64,000 bases of DNA. It comes from Pseudomonas sp. RIT409. GTDB lineage: Bacteria > Pseudomonadota > Gammaproteobacteria > Pseudomonadales > Pseudomonadaceae. Position numbers and translations under genes: made by a program. The notes under the pieces were generated by a model, which made no database searches, was not told the DNA's origin, and worked only from the letters and a program-made list of their open reading frames with translations. Position 1 is the first letter of the stretch; the number at the start of each line of letters is the position of its first letter. Where the stretch lies: contig NZ_QARE02000007.1 of the NCBI RefSeq assembly GCF_003052515.2, forward strand, positions 1-64,000. The letters run 5' to 3'. Below are positions 55,220 through 63,970 of the stretch, piece after piece.

Positions 55220-56092
55220 ATGTCCGGTCCATCGCTCATTGCTGCTTCCTCTGCGAACGCTGCCCGTCGGGGCAGCGCGGTGTCGCGGCGTATCCTGATC
55301 GGCCTTGCCTGGCTGGTTTTCGCATTGTTTTTGCTGTTGCCACTGTTCGTGGTCGTCAGCCAGGGCCTGAAAAACGGGCTGGGCGGATTCTTCACGGCGA
55401 TTCTCGAGCCCGATGCACTGTCCGCACTCAAGCTGACGATTTATGCCGTGCTGATTTCGGTGCCATTGAACGTGGTCTTCGGTGTCGCGGCGGCATGGTG
55501 TGTCAGCAAATATTCATTTCGCGGCAAAGCGGTTCTGGTGACGCTGATCGACCTGCCGTTCTCGGTATCCCCGGTGATCGCCGGTCTGGTCTACATCCTC
55601 ATGTTTGGCGCCCGTGGCGTCTTCGGCCCTTGGTTGCAGGACCACGACATCCAGATCGTTTTCGCACTGCCCGGTATCGTGTTGGCAACCATCTTCGTCA
55701 CCGTGCCATTCGTGGCCCGTGAGTTGATCCCCCTGATGCAGGAGCAGGGCACCCAGGAAGAAGAAGCGGCTCGTCTGCTGGGCGCCAATGGCTGGCAGAT
55801 GTTCTGGCATGTGACCGTGCCCAATATCAAATGGGGCCTGATCTACGGGGTGGTGCTGTGCACCGCACGGGCGATGGGCGAGTTCGGTGCGGTCTCGGTG
55901 GTCTCCGGCCACATTCGCGGCGTCACCAACACGCTGCCGCTGCATGTCGAGATTCTCTACAACGAGTACAACCACGTGGCTGCATTTGCCGTGGCGAGCC
56001 TGTTATTGATCCTTGCGCTGTTCATCCTGCTGCTCAAGCAGTGGAGCGAAGCGCGCATTAGCCGTCTGCGCCAAAGCGCGGCGGAGGAATAA
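55220..56092 (+). CDS. cysW: Sulfate/thiosulfate ABC transporter permease CysW
   Basis: A 290-residue permease and partner of CysT. It has [20 protein letters not shown], the EAA loop [20 protein letters not shown] and [28 protein letters not shown] precedes the start. cysA begins 3 bp after its stop. Confidence 0.95.
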   Translation: MSGPSLIAASSANAARRGSAVSRRILIGLAWLVFALFLLLPLFVVVSQGLKNGLGGFFTAILEPDALSALKLTIYAVLISVPLNVVFGVAAAWCVSKYSFRGKAVLVTLIDLPFSVSPVIAGLVYILMFGARGVFGPWLQDHDIQIVFALPGIVLATIFVTVPFVARELIPLMQEQGTQEEEAARLLGANGWQMFWHVTVPNIKWGLIYGVVLCTARAMGEFGAVSVVSGHIRGVTNTLPLHVEILYNEYNHVAAFAVASLLLILALFILLLKQWSEARISRLRQSAAEE

Positions 56093-56095
56093 TCC

Positions 56096-57085
56096 ATGTC
56101 GATCGAAGTCCGTAACGTCAGCAAGAACTTCAATGCTTTCAAGGCCCTCAACAGCATCAATCTGGACATCCAGAGTGGCGAGCTGGTGGCGTTGCTGGGG
56201 CCGTCTGGGTGTGGCAAGACCACGCTGCTGCGCATCATTGCCGGTCTCGAAACGCCGGATCAGGGCAATATCGTGTTCCATGGCGAGGATGTTTCCGGTC
56301 ACGACGTGCGTGATCGCAACGTCGGGTTCGTGTTCCAGCACTACGCCTTGTTCCGCCACATGACGGTGTTCGACAACGTCGCGTTCGGCTTGCGCATGAA
56401 GCCGAAGAACCAACGCCCCAACGAAACCCAGATCGCCGCCAAGGTCCATGAACTGCTGAACATGGTGCAACTGGACTGGCTGGCGGACCGTTATCCCGAG
56501 CAGTTGTCCGGTGGGCAGCGTCAGCGCATCGCCCTCGCTCGGGCCCTGGCCGTCGAGCCCAAAGTGTTGCTTTTGGATGAGCCGTTTGGCGCGCTCGACG
56601 CCAAAGTGCGCAAGGAGCTGCGTCGCTGGCTGGCGCGTCTGCATGAAGACATCAACCTGACGTCCGTGTTTGTGACCCACGACCAAGAAGAGGCCATGGA
56701 AGTCGCCGATCGCATTGTGGTCATGAACAAAGGGGTGATCGAGCAGATCGGCTCGCCGGGCGAAGTGTACGAGAACCCGGCCAGCGATTTCGTTTACCAC
56801 TTCCTGGGCGATTCCAACCGCCTGCATCTGGGTGAAGACAATCATGTGCTGTTCCGCCCCCATGAGGTCTCGCTGTCGCGTCAGGAGGTGGAAGGTCACC
56901 ATCCCGCGGAGGTGCGCGATATCCGTCCGTTGGGCGCGACCACGCGAGTGACGTTGAAAGCCGAGGGGCAGCCAGAGTTGATCGAAGTCGAGGTGGTGAA
57001 GGATCACGACAGCCTGATCGGCCTGGCGCGAGGGGAGACGTTGTTCTTCAAACCCAAGGTCTGGCAGAAGTTGGCCGGTATATAG
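56096..57085 (+). CDS. cysA: Sulfate/thiosulfate ABC transporter ATPase CysA
   Basis: A 329-residue ATPase with Walker [10 protein letters not shown], signature LSGGQRQR, Walker [12 protein letters not shown] and the His switch in [13 protein letters not shown]. The C-terminal TOBE-like region ([10 protein letters not shown] onwards) is short, as in CysA. Last gene of the sulfate operon; a large palindromic repeat follows. Confidence 0.96.
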   Translation: MSIEVRNVSKNFNAFKALNSINLDIQSGELVALLGPSGCGKTTLLRIIAGLETPDQGNIVFHGEDVSGHDVRDRNVGFVFQHYALFRHMTVFDNVAFGLRMKPKNQRPNETQIAAKVHELLNMVQLDWLADRYPEQLSGGQRQRIALARALAVEPKVLLLDEPFGALDAKVRKELRRWLARLHEDINLTSVFVTHDQEEAMEVADRIVVMNKGVIEQIGSPGEVYENPASDFVYHFLGDSNRLHLGEDNHVLFRPHEVSLSRQEVEGHHPAEVRDIRPLGATTRVTLKAEGQPELIEVEVVKDHDSLIGLARGETLFFKPKVWQKLAGI

Positions 57086-57100
57086 CCCTTCTGTTTGATT

Positions 57101-57210
57101 GATCGTGCCCACGCTCTGCGTGGGCATGCATCCCGTGACGCTCCGCCTCACCCTGGCGATGGACGCGGAGCGTCCTGGGCGGCGTTACCACGCGGAGCGT
57201 GGGAACGATC
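57101..57210. repeat. Large palindromic repeat after cysA
   Basis: Nested inverted repeats. The outer arms are GATCGTGCCCACGCT and AGCGTGGGAACGATC; inside are a CCCACGC-TCT-GCGTGGG hairpin and GACGCTCCGC / GCGGAGCGTC. The core ACGCGGAGCGTGGGAACGAT is a family seen repeatedly in pseudomonads. It may act as a bidirectional terminator between cysA and the convergent Mpo1-like gene. Confidence 0.8.
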
Positions 57211-57244
57211 TGACAGCCTTCGGCAGAAACGGGCCGAGGAGCTT

Positions 57245-57781
57245 TTAAACCGCCGCCTTCTTCAAATCCCGCTTGTGCGTGCGCCCCACGCGCCCCTCGA
57301 TGTTCCCTTGCAACTTCCTGCGCATCCCCATCAAAAAGGCCGCTTCGGCCGTGACGAACAGCGGGCCGATGATCAGGCCGGAAAGGTCGTCCACGAATGC
57401 CGGTTTGCGGCCTTCGTAATAATGGCCGATGAACTGAATGACCCAGCCCACGACGAACAGCGCCACACCCGAGCCGAGCCAGACCATCGTGCCTTGCTGC
57501 GCCAAGTGGGCGCCAATCCACAGGAACAACGCCAGGACCACCCCCAGGGCAATGCCCAGTGGCCTGTCCAGTCGAAGGTAGAACAAGGTGGCCGCCACGG
57601 TTGCCAGTAGCGCCGGGGACAGCCAGAGATCACCCAGCGCCCAACTGCTCCAACCAGGACGTGATAGTAGGACCGCCACCGCCAGCACGATCAGCGGTAC
57701 GCCAATGAAATGCGTGGCGATATTACGTGTGTCGCGGTGGTAGGCCGCGTACTGACTGAGGTGATCGACGAGGTTTTTCAT
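57245..57781 (-). CDS. Mpo1-like membrane protein (DUF962)
   Basis: A 178-residue protein of the DUF962/YGL010w family. It has YAAYHRDTRNIATHFIGVPL at the N-terminus, four hydrophobic segments and FIGHYYEGRKPAFVDDLSGL. Histidines H15, H24 and the HYYEGRKPA block are family hallmarks. The yeast member is a 2-hydroxy-fatty-acid dioxygenase; the bacterial role is not established. GGGAGG precedes the start. Confidence 0.88.
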   Translation of the reverse strand: MKNLVDHLSQYAAYHRDTRNIATHFIGVPLIVLAVAVLLSRPGWSSWALGDLWLSPALLATVAATLFYLRLDRPLGIALGVVLALFLWIGAHLAQQGTMVWLGSGVALFVVGWVIQFIGHYYEGRKPAFVDDLSGLIIGPLFVTAEAAFLMGMRRKLQGNIEGRVGRTHKRDLKKAAV

Positions 57782-57885
57782 TGTTATTCCTCCCGTAAAG
57801 CATGGATCATGCGCCCTGATTTTTGGCCGGGCCCGTTGATGGGCTCAGCCTGCAACAAAACGCCAGCGAGAAAAAGGAGATTCAC

Positions 57886-58596
57886 ATGACGAATGGAACC
57901 CAATGGCGCTCGTGGTTGCTGAACGATCACTGGTTCAACGATTTGCCTGCCTCACTGCAGGATAGTCTGCTCATGGGCATGCGGCAGCGACGCTTCACGC
58001 CGGGCAAGCTGATCTTCGAACGGGGCGCACCGCCTTGCGGGCTTTACGCGTTGCTCGATGGATCCCTGCGCTTCAACGACCTCAAGCAGCAAAGTCAGTG
58101 GCTCCCTTGCCCGGTGACCGCACGGCCTTACTGGTTCGGCGAAGTTTCCCTGTTCGATGATCGACCGCGGCTGCGGGACGTCTATGCCGCAGACCAACTC
58201 ATCCTGCTGCACATGCCCCAGGCGCCGCTAGAGCAACTGTTGAACGACCAGCCCAGGTACTGGCGCTATTTCGCCGACCTGCTGAGTCGCAAGCTGAACC
58301 TGGGGGTGCCGTCGCCCGAGCAGATGACGTCATTGCCTACCGATGAGCGGGTGGCCTTTCGGCTGCTGATGCTCGCCCAGGGGTACGGAGACATGGACCG
58401 CTCGGTGCGCATCATTTCCATTGCCGACCTGCATTCAACGCGCTGTCTGGGGCTGGCGCCCGATGTGGTCGATCGCGTGCTCGAGCAATTCGCCGAACGC
58501 GGACTCCTGCGCCGGGAACATGATTTCATCAGCGAACTGGACATTGGGCGCTTGCGCACGGTCGCGCAGCATCGTCTGACGTTTGCCGGAGCATGA
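57886..58596 (+). CDS. Crp/Fnr-family regulator
   Basis: A 236-residue protein. An N-terminal cyclic-nucleotide-binding-like beta barrel (RRFTPGKLIFERGAPPCGLY, ALLDGSLRF, WFGEVSLFDD) leads through a dimer helix to a C-terminal region with a weak winged helix (ISIADLHSTRCLGLAPDVVD, RVLEQFAERGLL). The ligand pocket lacks the canonical cAMP arginine and there are no Fe-S cysteines, so the signal is unknown. The start at 57886 has AAGGAG upstream. It is divergent from the Mpo1-like gene. Confidence 0.85.
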   Translation: MTNGTQWRSWLLNDHWFNDLPASLQDSLLMGMRQRRFTPGKLIFERGAPPCGLYALLDGSLRFNDLKQQSQWLPCPVTARPYWFGEVSLFDDRPRLRDVYAADQLILLHMPQAPLEQLLNDQPRYWRYFADLLSRKLNLGVPSPEQMTSLPTDERVAFRLLMLAQGYGDMDRSVRIISIADLHSTRCLGLAPDVVDRVLEQFAERGLLRREHDFISELDIGRLRTVAQHRLTFAGA

Positions 58597-59001
58597 CGCG
58601 CTGAGCGCAGCACGGTATTACGGTTCGGTAGGCATGGCGGCCCATCGTTTCGCTCATGAGCGAGCCGGCCAAGAGGAGCCTGGGTAACAGGACGTCGCGC
58701 AGGAATGAGCCCAGCGCTCAAGCCGAATGCCCGAGGCTAGAACCATCGCCAACAAAATTCTGTAACAACCCATCCGTATTCTCTGTATATCCCCGGCGAG
58801 CTGGGGGCAGACAGCGTGATTATCAGGGCCGCTCCTTAAGGCAGGGGGTGGCCCTCTTTTTTGCTGCCTTTGCGGCGCCAACCCTCGCGCTGCGACATAT
58901 AAGAGATGGGTATTAATAAATATCTTCTTATTCTTTTTCGAATATATGTCGCGTCTCTATACTCGCCGCCATGAACGCAGAAAATGCAGGAGGCGAAGGC
59001 C
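58597..59001 (+). promoter_or_regulatory. Intergenic region before the hydrolase gene
   Basis: About 405 bp without a clear gene. It holds the hairpin at 58825-58862 (listed separately) and an AT-rich stretch at 58912-58950 followed by TATACT at about 58958, a likely promoter for the hydrolase gene. Confidence 0.45.
58825..58862 (+). terminator. Terminator-like hairpin in the intergenic region
   Basis: Arms AGGGCC and GGCCCT enclose a 19-nt loop that has its own CCTTAAGG palindrome, and a run of T follows. It lies 230 bp after the Crp-like gene and 140 bp before the next gene, so it could end a long 3' leader or a small RNA. Confidence 0.5.
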
Positions 59002-59583
59002 ATGCATAACGAATCGATCCGCTACCTGATCGTGCCCGGCTGGCAAGGATCTGCCGACGACCACTGGCAAACCCACTGGCAGCACAGCTTGCCCAATAGC
59101 GTGCGTGTGGAGCAGGCAGACTGGCTCAAGCCAGGCCGCGAGGATTGGGTGGGTGAACTCCAGAGAACGATTGCCGCCGATACCACGCCGGTGATTCTGA
59201 TCGGCCACAGCTTGGGCTGCATCACGGTCGCCCATTGGGCTCAATGGGCGCCTTTGGAGACGCTGCGCCAAGTCCGGGGGGCCTTGCTGGTCGCGCCGGC
59301 TGACGTGGAGCGTCCCAATTGCCCGCCGGCCATCCGCAACTTCGCCCCTATTCCCGAGCATTTACTGCCGTTTCCGACGCAAGTGGTCAGTTCGGATAAT
59401 GACTCCGCCGTCAGCGCGCTACGTGCAATGGAAATGGCCCGCAATTGGGGAGCCGAGATCGGCATTCTCAGCGGTGCTGGCCATATCAATGTGAAGTCCG
59501 GCCACCAACGCTGGGAGCAGGGGTTCGCTTACCTGTATCGCCTGCAAGGCCGTATCGAGCAACTCACGCGCCGTCGCGCGTGA
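59002..59583 (+). CDS. Alpha/beta hydrolase, RBBP9/YdeN type
   Basis: A 193-residue serine hydrolase. It opens YLIVPGWQGSADDHWQTHWQ, has the nucleophile elbow GHSLGC, an Asp in VVSSDND and a His in LSGAGHIN, giving a complete triad. This family has no lid domain; its substrates are unknown. The start at 59002 follows GGAGGCGAAGG. It lies at the head of the second part of the sulfur region. Confidence 0.9.
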   Translation: MHNESIRYLIVPGWQGSADDHWQTHWQHSLPNSVRVEQADWLKPGREDWVGELQRTIAADTTPVILIGHSLGCITVAHWAQWAPLETLRQVRGALLVAPADVERPNCPPAIRNFAPIPEHLLPFPTQVVSSDNDSAVSALRAMEMARNWGAEIGILSGAGHINVKSGHQRWEQGFAYLYRLQGRIEQLTRRRA

Positions 59584-59699
59584 CACGTCGCGGCGTAGTC
59601 ACGCGCGCCCACATCGGTCTTTTTCGCCGCAGTGATCCGACAGGCCCTGCGGTTTTTTTTTAAACGTCCAGGCATCGATGGCTTGGGCGGGAGCCTGCC

Positions 59700-60524
59700 A
59701 TGAGCCATTCAGATCTACCGCAACAGCCGCTTCTCACTTTCCCTGACGCCGAAAAAAGCCCCCTGAGCATCCGTGCCAAGGCGCTGGTGTTTTTCGACCC
59801 GCGGTCGCGTCGATTACGGGAGGAGATGGAGCAGTTGGCGCCTCTGGACCTGCCGGTGCTCATCCGCGGCGAGCCAGGAACGGGTAAAGAATTGCTCGCG
59901 CGGCATATTCATCGCGGCAGTGATCGCGCCGGGCTGTTCGTCTCGGTGAATTGCGGCGCAATCAGTCCCACTTACGCAGAAGCCGAATTGTTTGGCTACG
60001 CACCAGGTACGCACAGTGGCTCGGCCAGCAGCCGGGCAGGGTGGTTCGGTTCGGCCACTGGCGGGACGCTGTACCTGGACGAGATTGCCGACTTGCCATT
60101 GGCGATCCAGATCAAGTTGCTGGCGGCGCTGGAGAATCACGAAGTGACCCGTGTCGGCGCCTCGCAGCCCACGCAGGTCGATGTTCGGCTGGTGGCCGCG
60201 ACGAGTATTGACCTGAGCCTGGCCGTCAAAGCCGGAAAATTCCATGAGCGCCTTTATCGTTACCTCAGCGAAGGGCGCCTGGATTTACCGTCGCTGAGGG
60301 AGCAGCCGGGGAATATCCTGCCGTTGGCCGAATACTTTCTGGGGATCTACAGCCAGCGCCTGGATTTTGAAATGCCTCTGATCAGCGAGGCGGCTCAGCA
60401 CCTGCTGGAAGCGCATTTTTGGCCGGGCAATACCCGAGAGCTGGAGAATGTCATCCATTTCGCCCTGCTGGTGAGCAGCGGCTCGGAAATTCTGCCGGAA
60501 CACCTCAACCTGCCCTTGCGCTGA
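59700..60524 (+). CDS. Atypical sigma-54-type AAA+ protein without GAFTGA or DNA-binding domain
   Basis: A 274-residue protein that is almost only the central AAA+ domain of a sigma-54 activator. Walker A is GEPGTGKE (57-64), Walker B is GGTLYLDE (121-128) and the arginine-finger region is WPGNTREL. At the position of the sigma-54-contacting loop GAFTGA it has GTHSGS (103-108). The usual FRxDLYYRL block is FHERLYRYL. No N-terminal sensor and no C-terminal Fis-type helix-turn-helix exist; the protein ends at LPEHLNLPLR. It resembles SfnR-like regulators of organosulfur genes by context only. It may work as a partner of another activator or may no longer contact sigma-54. Confidence 0.85.
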   Translation: MSHSDLPQQPLLTFPDAEKSPLSIRAKALVFFDPRSRRLREEMEQLAPLDLPVLIRGEPGTGKELLARHIHRGSDRAGLFVSVNCGAISPTYAEAELFGYAPGTHSGSASSRAGWFGSATGGTLYLDEIADLPLAIQIKLLAALENHEVTRVGASQPTQVDVRLVAATSIDLSLAVKAGKFHERLYRYLSEGRLDLPSLREQPGNILPLAEYFLGIYSQRLDFEMPLISEAAQHLLEAHFWPGNTRELENVIHFALLVSSGSEILPEHLNLPLR

Positions 60525-60530
60525 TTGCCT

Positions 60531-60621
60531 GTGCAGGAGCGCGCTTGCCCGCCATGACGTCGGGACATCAGGCATTAAGGGTGGCTGACACAATGCAATC
60601 GCGGGTAAACGCGCTCCTACC
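60531..60621. repeat. REP doublet (REPIN)
   Basis: GTGCAGGAGCGCGCTTGCCC at 60531 and GCGGGTAAACGCGCTCCTAC ending at 60620 are inverted REP cores about 50 bp apart, directly after the AAA+ gene. Confidence 0.85.
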
Positions 60622-60838
60622 AGGCAGTTCTTCATGCGCAACCTGCGAGTTAGACGGTCGGATGGTGGCTAAAAGCCTTGTGAGAACCGAAAGGCATATA
60701 CATTCGCTTAAAAAGTATTGTCTCGGCATAAAAAATGTCGGTAATGTCCGCGTCAGCCGCCACCCTCCCGGGTCGTACCCGCGGCATCCATGAAACAGAG
60801 TTGCCCACAAGGCGACCGGATTCTACTAAGGACATCGC
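60622..60838 (+). promoter_or_regulatory. Upstream region of the MetQ-like gene
   Basis: An AT-rich stretch at about 60690-60740 probably carries the promoter. AGGCATATACATTCGCT at 60690 looks like a sigma-54 site but has one base too many between GG and GC. Confidence 0.4.
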
Positions 60839-61627
60839 ATGAAAAAGACGTTGCTGTTCACCGCATTGGCGGCTGCCCTCTCCTTCGGCATCAACGCGGC
60901 ACAGGCTGCGGAAAAACTGGTCGTGGGTGCGACCGCCGTTCCCCACGCCGAGATTCTGGAGCTGATCAAGCCTGAGCTGGCCAAAGAGGGCGTGGACCTG
61001 CAGATCAAGGTATTCACCGATTACGTGCAGCCGAACGTGCAACTGAACGAAAAACGTCTGGACGCCAACTATTTCCAGACCAAGCCCTACCTGGACGGCT
61101 TCAACAAAGGTAAAGGCGCGACGCTGGTCACCGGTGTGGGCGTACACGTCGAACCGTTCGGCGGCTATTCGAAGAAGTGGAAGTCCATCGACCAGTTGCC
61201 CGAAGGCGCTACCGTGGCCATTCCAAACGAAGGCAGCAACGCCGGTCGCGCCCTGCTGTTGCTGCAGAAGAACGGCCTGATCACCCTGAAAGATCCGACC
61301 AACGCGCTGGCGACACCCAAAGACATCGCCACCAACCCGAAAAAACTGAAATTCCGCGAGCTGGAATCGGCCCTGCTGCCGCGCGCGCTGGACCAGGTCG
61401 ACCTGGACCTGATCAACACCAACTACGCGCTGGAAGCCAAGCTGAATCCGAAGAAAGATGCGCTGATCCTGGAAGGCTCCGACTCGCCTTACGTGAATTA
61501 CCTGGTGACCCGTACGGACAACGCCCACACCGACGCCATCGAAAAGCTTTCCAAGGCGCTGACCAGCCAGCAAGTCAAAGACTTCATCAACAAGAAGTAC
61601 GACGGTGCGGTATTGCCAGCGTTCTGA
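60839..61627 (+). CDS. metQ: MetQ/NlpA-family binding protein
   Basis: A 262-residue periplasmic protein of the D-methionine-binding MetQ/NlpA family. A signal peptide (KKTLLFTALAAALSFGINAA, cut near residue 23) without a lipobox is followed by LVVGATAVPHAEILELIKPE, TDYVQPNVQLNEKRLDANYF, QTKPYLDGFN and TVAIPNEGSNAGRALLLLQ. It would bind methionine or a related sulfur compound. No metN or metI gene adjoins it here, so its ABC partner is elsewhere. AAGGACATC precedes the start. Confidence 0.88.
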   Translation: MKKTLLFTALAAALSFGINAAQAAEKLVVGATAVPHAEILELIKPELAKEGVDLQIKVFTDYVQPNVQLNEKRLDANYFQTKPYLDGFNKGKGATLVTGVGVHVEPFGGYSKKWKSIDQLPEGATVAIPNEGSNAGRALLLLQKNGLITLKDPTNALATPKDIATNPKKLKFRELESALLPRALDQVDLDLINTNYALEAKLNPKKDALILEGSDSPYVNYLVTRTDNAHTDAIEKLSKALTSQQVKDFINKKYDGAVLPAF

Positions 61628-61650
61628 TGAGCAGATGATGTTGTTGAAGG

Positions 61651-61712
61651 TGCGAGCTTACTCGCGATAGCGATGCGTCTTACTGCTGTGTTCGACTTGA
61701 CGCATCGCTAGC
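61651..61712. repeat. REP-like inverted repeat of a second type
   Basis: TGCGAGCTTACTCGCGATAG, itself a hairpin (GCGAG/CTCGC), and an outer pair AGCGATGCGTC / GACGCATCGCT. It fits the GCGAGC-type Pseudomonas REP class, different from the AGCGCGCTTGCCCGC class elsewhere in the window. Confidence 0.65.
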
Positions 61713-61740
61713 ACACCCAAGCCTTCCAAGGGCGGTGACA

Positions 61741-61893
61741 TCACTGCCCTGCGTTTTTCACGCCGACGGCACGTATCTGCGTCGGCGTTTTCGCATGGAT
61801 GCCCAATGCGCGGCGCAGCGCGATGAGCAGCTTCACATTGTCTTCAGAGGCTTTGCCCTGGCCATGATCTGCATCGTTTTCGCGTAGCGGCAT
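61741..61893 (-). CDS. Possible small protein of 50 residues
   Basis: A minus-strand frame begins MPLRENDADHGQGKASEDNV and ends KTPTQIRAVGVKNAGQ. AGAGGA lies 7 nt before its ATG, a better signal than most random frames have. I do not recognise the product. It sits alone in a 520-bp gap between the MetQ-like gene and the dioxygenase gene, with no partner on its strand. The rest of the gap shows a REP-like repeat on the left and AT-rich promoter sequence (62078-62112) on the right. Confidence 0.4.
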   Translation of the reverse strand: MPLRENDADHGQGKASEDNVKLLIALRRALGIHAKTPTQIRAVGVKNAGQ

Positions 61894-62150
61894 CGCTGTT
61901 CCTCTCATTCCCGTGCCCGATAGTCGGTTCGTTCCGTATCAAGCCTCGCTGCAAGACGGAAGATAGACAGGTAGTGGAGGACGTGGTTCTGGGGCCAGTC
62001 GGAATTTTCACCGCGGCGTGCGTCGGATGGTGGCATTGAGCCTTGGCTAGTTCTTTCGGCGCTATCCATATTCCGCAACAGTATTTAAATTTCCTTTCTT
62101 ATATCTATAAAGTTCCGCCTCATCAGTCAGCCCTTTGAGTCGGAGTTCTC

Positions 62151-63047
62151 ATGCCAGCAGTCTCCCCCGCTTCCTTGTCGGCGCAAGCGCCGGGCCAGCA
62201 GTTCGACGTGCGTCCATTCACCGAAAAGGTGGGCGCGGAGATCGTTGGGCTTGACCTGTCCCAGCCGCTGAACGACGCAGACTTTGCGCGCGTGCACCGC
62301 GCCCATCTGGATCACCACGTCGTGGTGTTTCGCGACCAGCACATCACCCCGCAGCAGCAGATCGACTTCAGCCGCCGTTTTGGCGTGCTGCAGATCCATG
62401 TGCTCAAGCAATTTCTGCTGCCCGGCCACCCTGAAATCCTGATCGTCTCCAATATCGTCGAGAACGGTCAGCCGGTCGGGCTGGGCGACGCGGGCAAGTA
62501 CTGGCACTCGGATCTCTCCTACAAGGAACTGCCAAGCCTGGGATCAATGCTTTATGCCCAGGAACTGCCCAGTGAGGGAGGCGATACATTGTTCGCCGAT
62601 ATGCACCTGGCGTGGGATACGTTGCCTGACCACCTGCGCAAGGCCGTCGAAGGTCGCAACGCGGTGCACAGCTATACCTCCCGCTACCGTGACGGCCGCA
62701 ACGCTGAGAACTGGCGCCCGACCCTCAGCGCCGAGCAACTGGCACAAGTGGCGGTCGTCAGCCATCCGATCGTGCGGACTCACCCGGAAAATGGCCGCAA
62801 GGCGCTGTTCGTCAGCGAGGGCTTCACCACTCATATTGTCGGCCTGCCTGAAGACGAAAGCCGGGCAATTCTGGATGAGCTTTATGCTCACAGCGTGCGC
62901 CCGGAGAACGTTTATCGCCATAAGTGGCAGGAGAACGACATGGTGTTCTGGGACAACCGTTCCCTGATTCACCTGGCCGGTGGCACTCCCGACCATCTGC
63001 GCCGGCGCCTGCACCGCACGACCATTCAGGGCGATGCGCCGTTCTGA
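62151..63047 (+). CDS. TauD/TfdA-family alpha-ketoglutarate-dependent dioxygenase
   Basis: A 298-residue Fe(II)/2-oxoglutarate dioxygenase. The metal triad is H119 and D121 (WHSDLSY) with distal H274 (SLIHLAGG). The 2-oxoglutarate arginine lies in the RRRLHRTTI block (about 285-289). TauD, AtsK and related enzymes release sulfite or sulfate from taurine, alkyl sulfates or sulfonates under sulfur starvation; the substrate here is not determined. GGAG precedes the start. The following ATPase gene is 27 bp away, so the two form an operon. Confidence 0.92.
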   Translation: MPAVSPASLSAQAPGQQFDVRPFTEKVGAEIVGLDLSQPLNDADFARVHRAHLDHHVVVFRDQHITPQQQIDFSRRFGVLQIHVLKQFLLPGHPEILIVSNIVENGQPVGLGDAGKYWHSDLSYKELPSLGSMLYAQELPSEGGDTLFADMHLAWDTLPDHLRKAVEGRNAVHSYTSRYRDGRNAENWRPTLSAEQLAQVAVVSHPIVRTHPENGRKALFVSEGFTTHIVGLPEDESRAILDELYAHSVRPENVYRHKWQENDMVFWDNRSLIHLAGGTPDHLRRRLHRTTIQGDAPF

Positions 63048-63074
63048 TCCACTTTTTGATTGAGAGCTCGCTCA

Positions 63075-63956
63075 ATGAATGCTGTTCTGCAAAGCCACAC
63101 GGCTAGCGATCGCTTGAATGCGCAACAGGCCGATCAGCCTACCGCTGAAGCGCTGTTGCAAGTCCAGGGCGTCAGCCTTGAGTACCGCACTCCGCAGCGT
63201 GTTGTGCGGGCCACCCATCAGGTCAGTTTCGAGGTCGACCCGGCCGACCGCTTTGTCCTGCTTGGCCCATCGGGCTGCGGCAAGTCCACGCTTTTGAAGG
63301 CTGTGGCCGGTTTCATCACGCCGAGTGAAGGGCAGATTCGTCTGGCGGGCGAGCAGGTCAGAGAACCCGGGCCGGATCGCATCGTCGTCTTTCAGGAGTT
63401 CGATCAACTACCGCCCTGGAAAACCGTCATTGAGAACGTCATGTTCCCGTTGCTCGCGTCACGCACCCTCAAACGCCGAGAGGCCGAGGAGCGTGCGCGG
63501 CATTACCTGGAAAAGGTGGGCCTGAGCGCCTTTGCCGAGGCGTACCCGCATACCCTGTCCGGGGGCATGAAAGCCCGTGTGGCCATTGCGCGGGCGTTGG
63601 CGATGCAGCCGAAAATCCTGCTGATGGACGAGCCTTTCGCGGCGCTTGACGCGCTGACCCGTCGCAAGATGCAAGAAGAATTGCTGGAACTGTGGGAAGA
63701 GGTGCGCTTCACGCTGTTGTTCGTGACTCACTCCATCGAGGAAGCGTTGGTGGTCGGCAACCGGATTCTGCTGCTGTCGCCGCACCCTGGGCGCGTTCGT
63801 GCCGAGATCAATAGCCATCAATACGACCTCAAGAGTCTGGGTGGCGTGGATTTTCAGGCCTCGGCCCAGCGCATCCATCGCTTGCTGTTCGACGAGGGCG
63901 AAACGCCTGCGGTGGAGCAGGATCTGCGGTTTCAAGACATTCGGATCGCCTATTAA
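63075..63956 (+). CDS. ABC transporter ATPase, TauB/SsuB type
   Basis: A 293-residue ATPase with Walker A GPSGCGKST, signature LSGGMKAR, Walker B LLMDEPFAALD and LFVTHSIEEALVVGNRILLL. These are hallmarks of the nitrate/sulfonate/taurine group. An N-terminal tail of about 30 residues precedes the core, and the C-terminal 60 residues extend past the usual end. It would energise uptake of the sulfonate or sulfate ester used by the dioxygenase. The permease and binding-protein genes are expected beyond the window. The start at 63075 is chosen over an ATG-less upstream extension. Confidence 0.9.
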   Translation: MNAVLQSHTASDRLNAQQADQPTAEALLQVQGVSLEYRTPQRVVRATHQVSFEVDPADRFVLLGPSGCGKSTLLKAVAGFITPSEGQIRLAGEQVREPGPDRIVVFQEFDQLPPWKTVIENVMFPLLASRTLKRREAEERARHYLEKVGLSAFAEAYPHTLSGGMKARVAIARALAMQPKILLMDEPFAALDALTRRKMQEELLELWEEVRFTLLFVTHSIEEALVVGNRILLLSPHPGRVRAEINSHQYDLKSLGGVDFQASAQRIHRLLFDEGETPAVEQDLRFQDIRIAY

Positions 63957-63970
63957 TGCGCGCCTCGTCC

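Noticed and set aside
60690..60706. AGGCATATACATTCGCT as a sigma-54 promoter of the MetQ-like gene
   Set aside because: The spacing between GG and GC is 11 and not 10, and the flanking bases do not fit the consensus.
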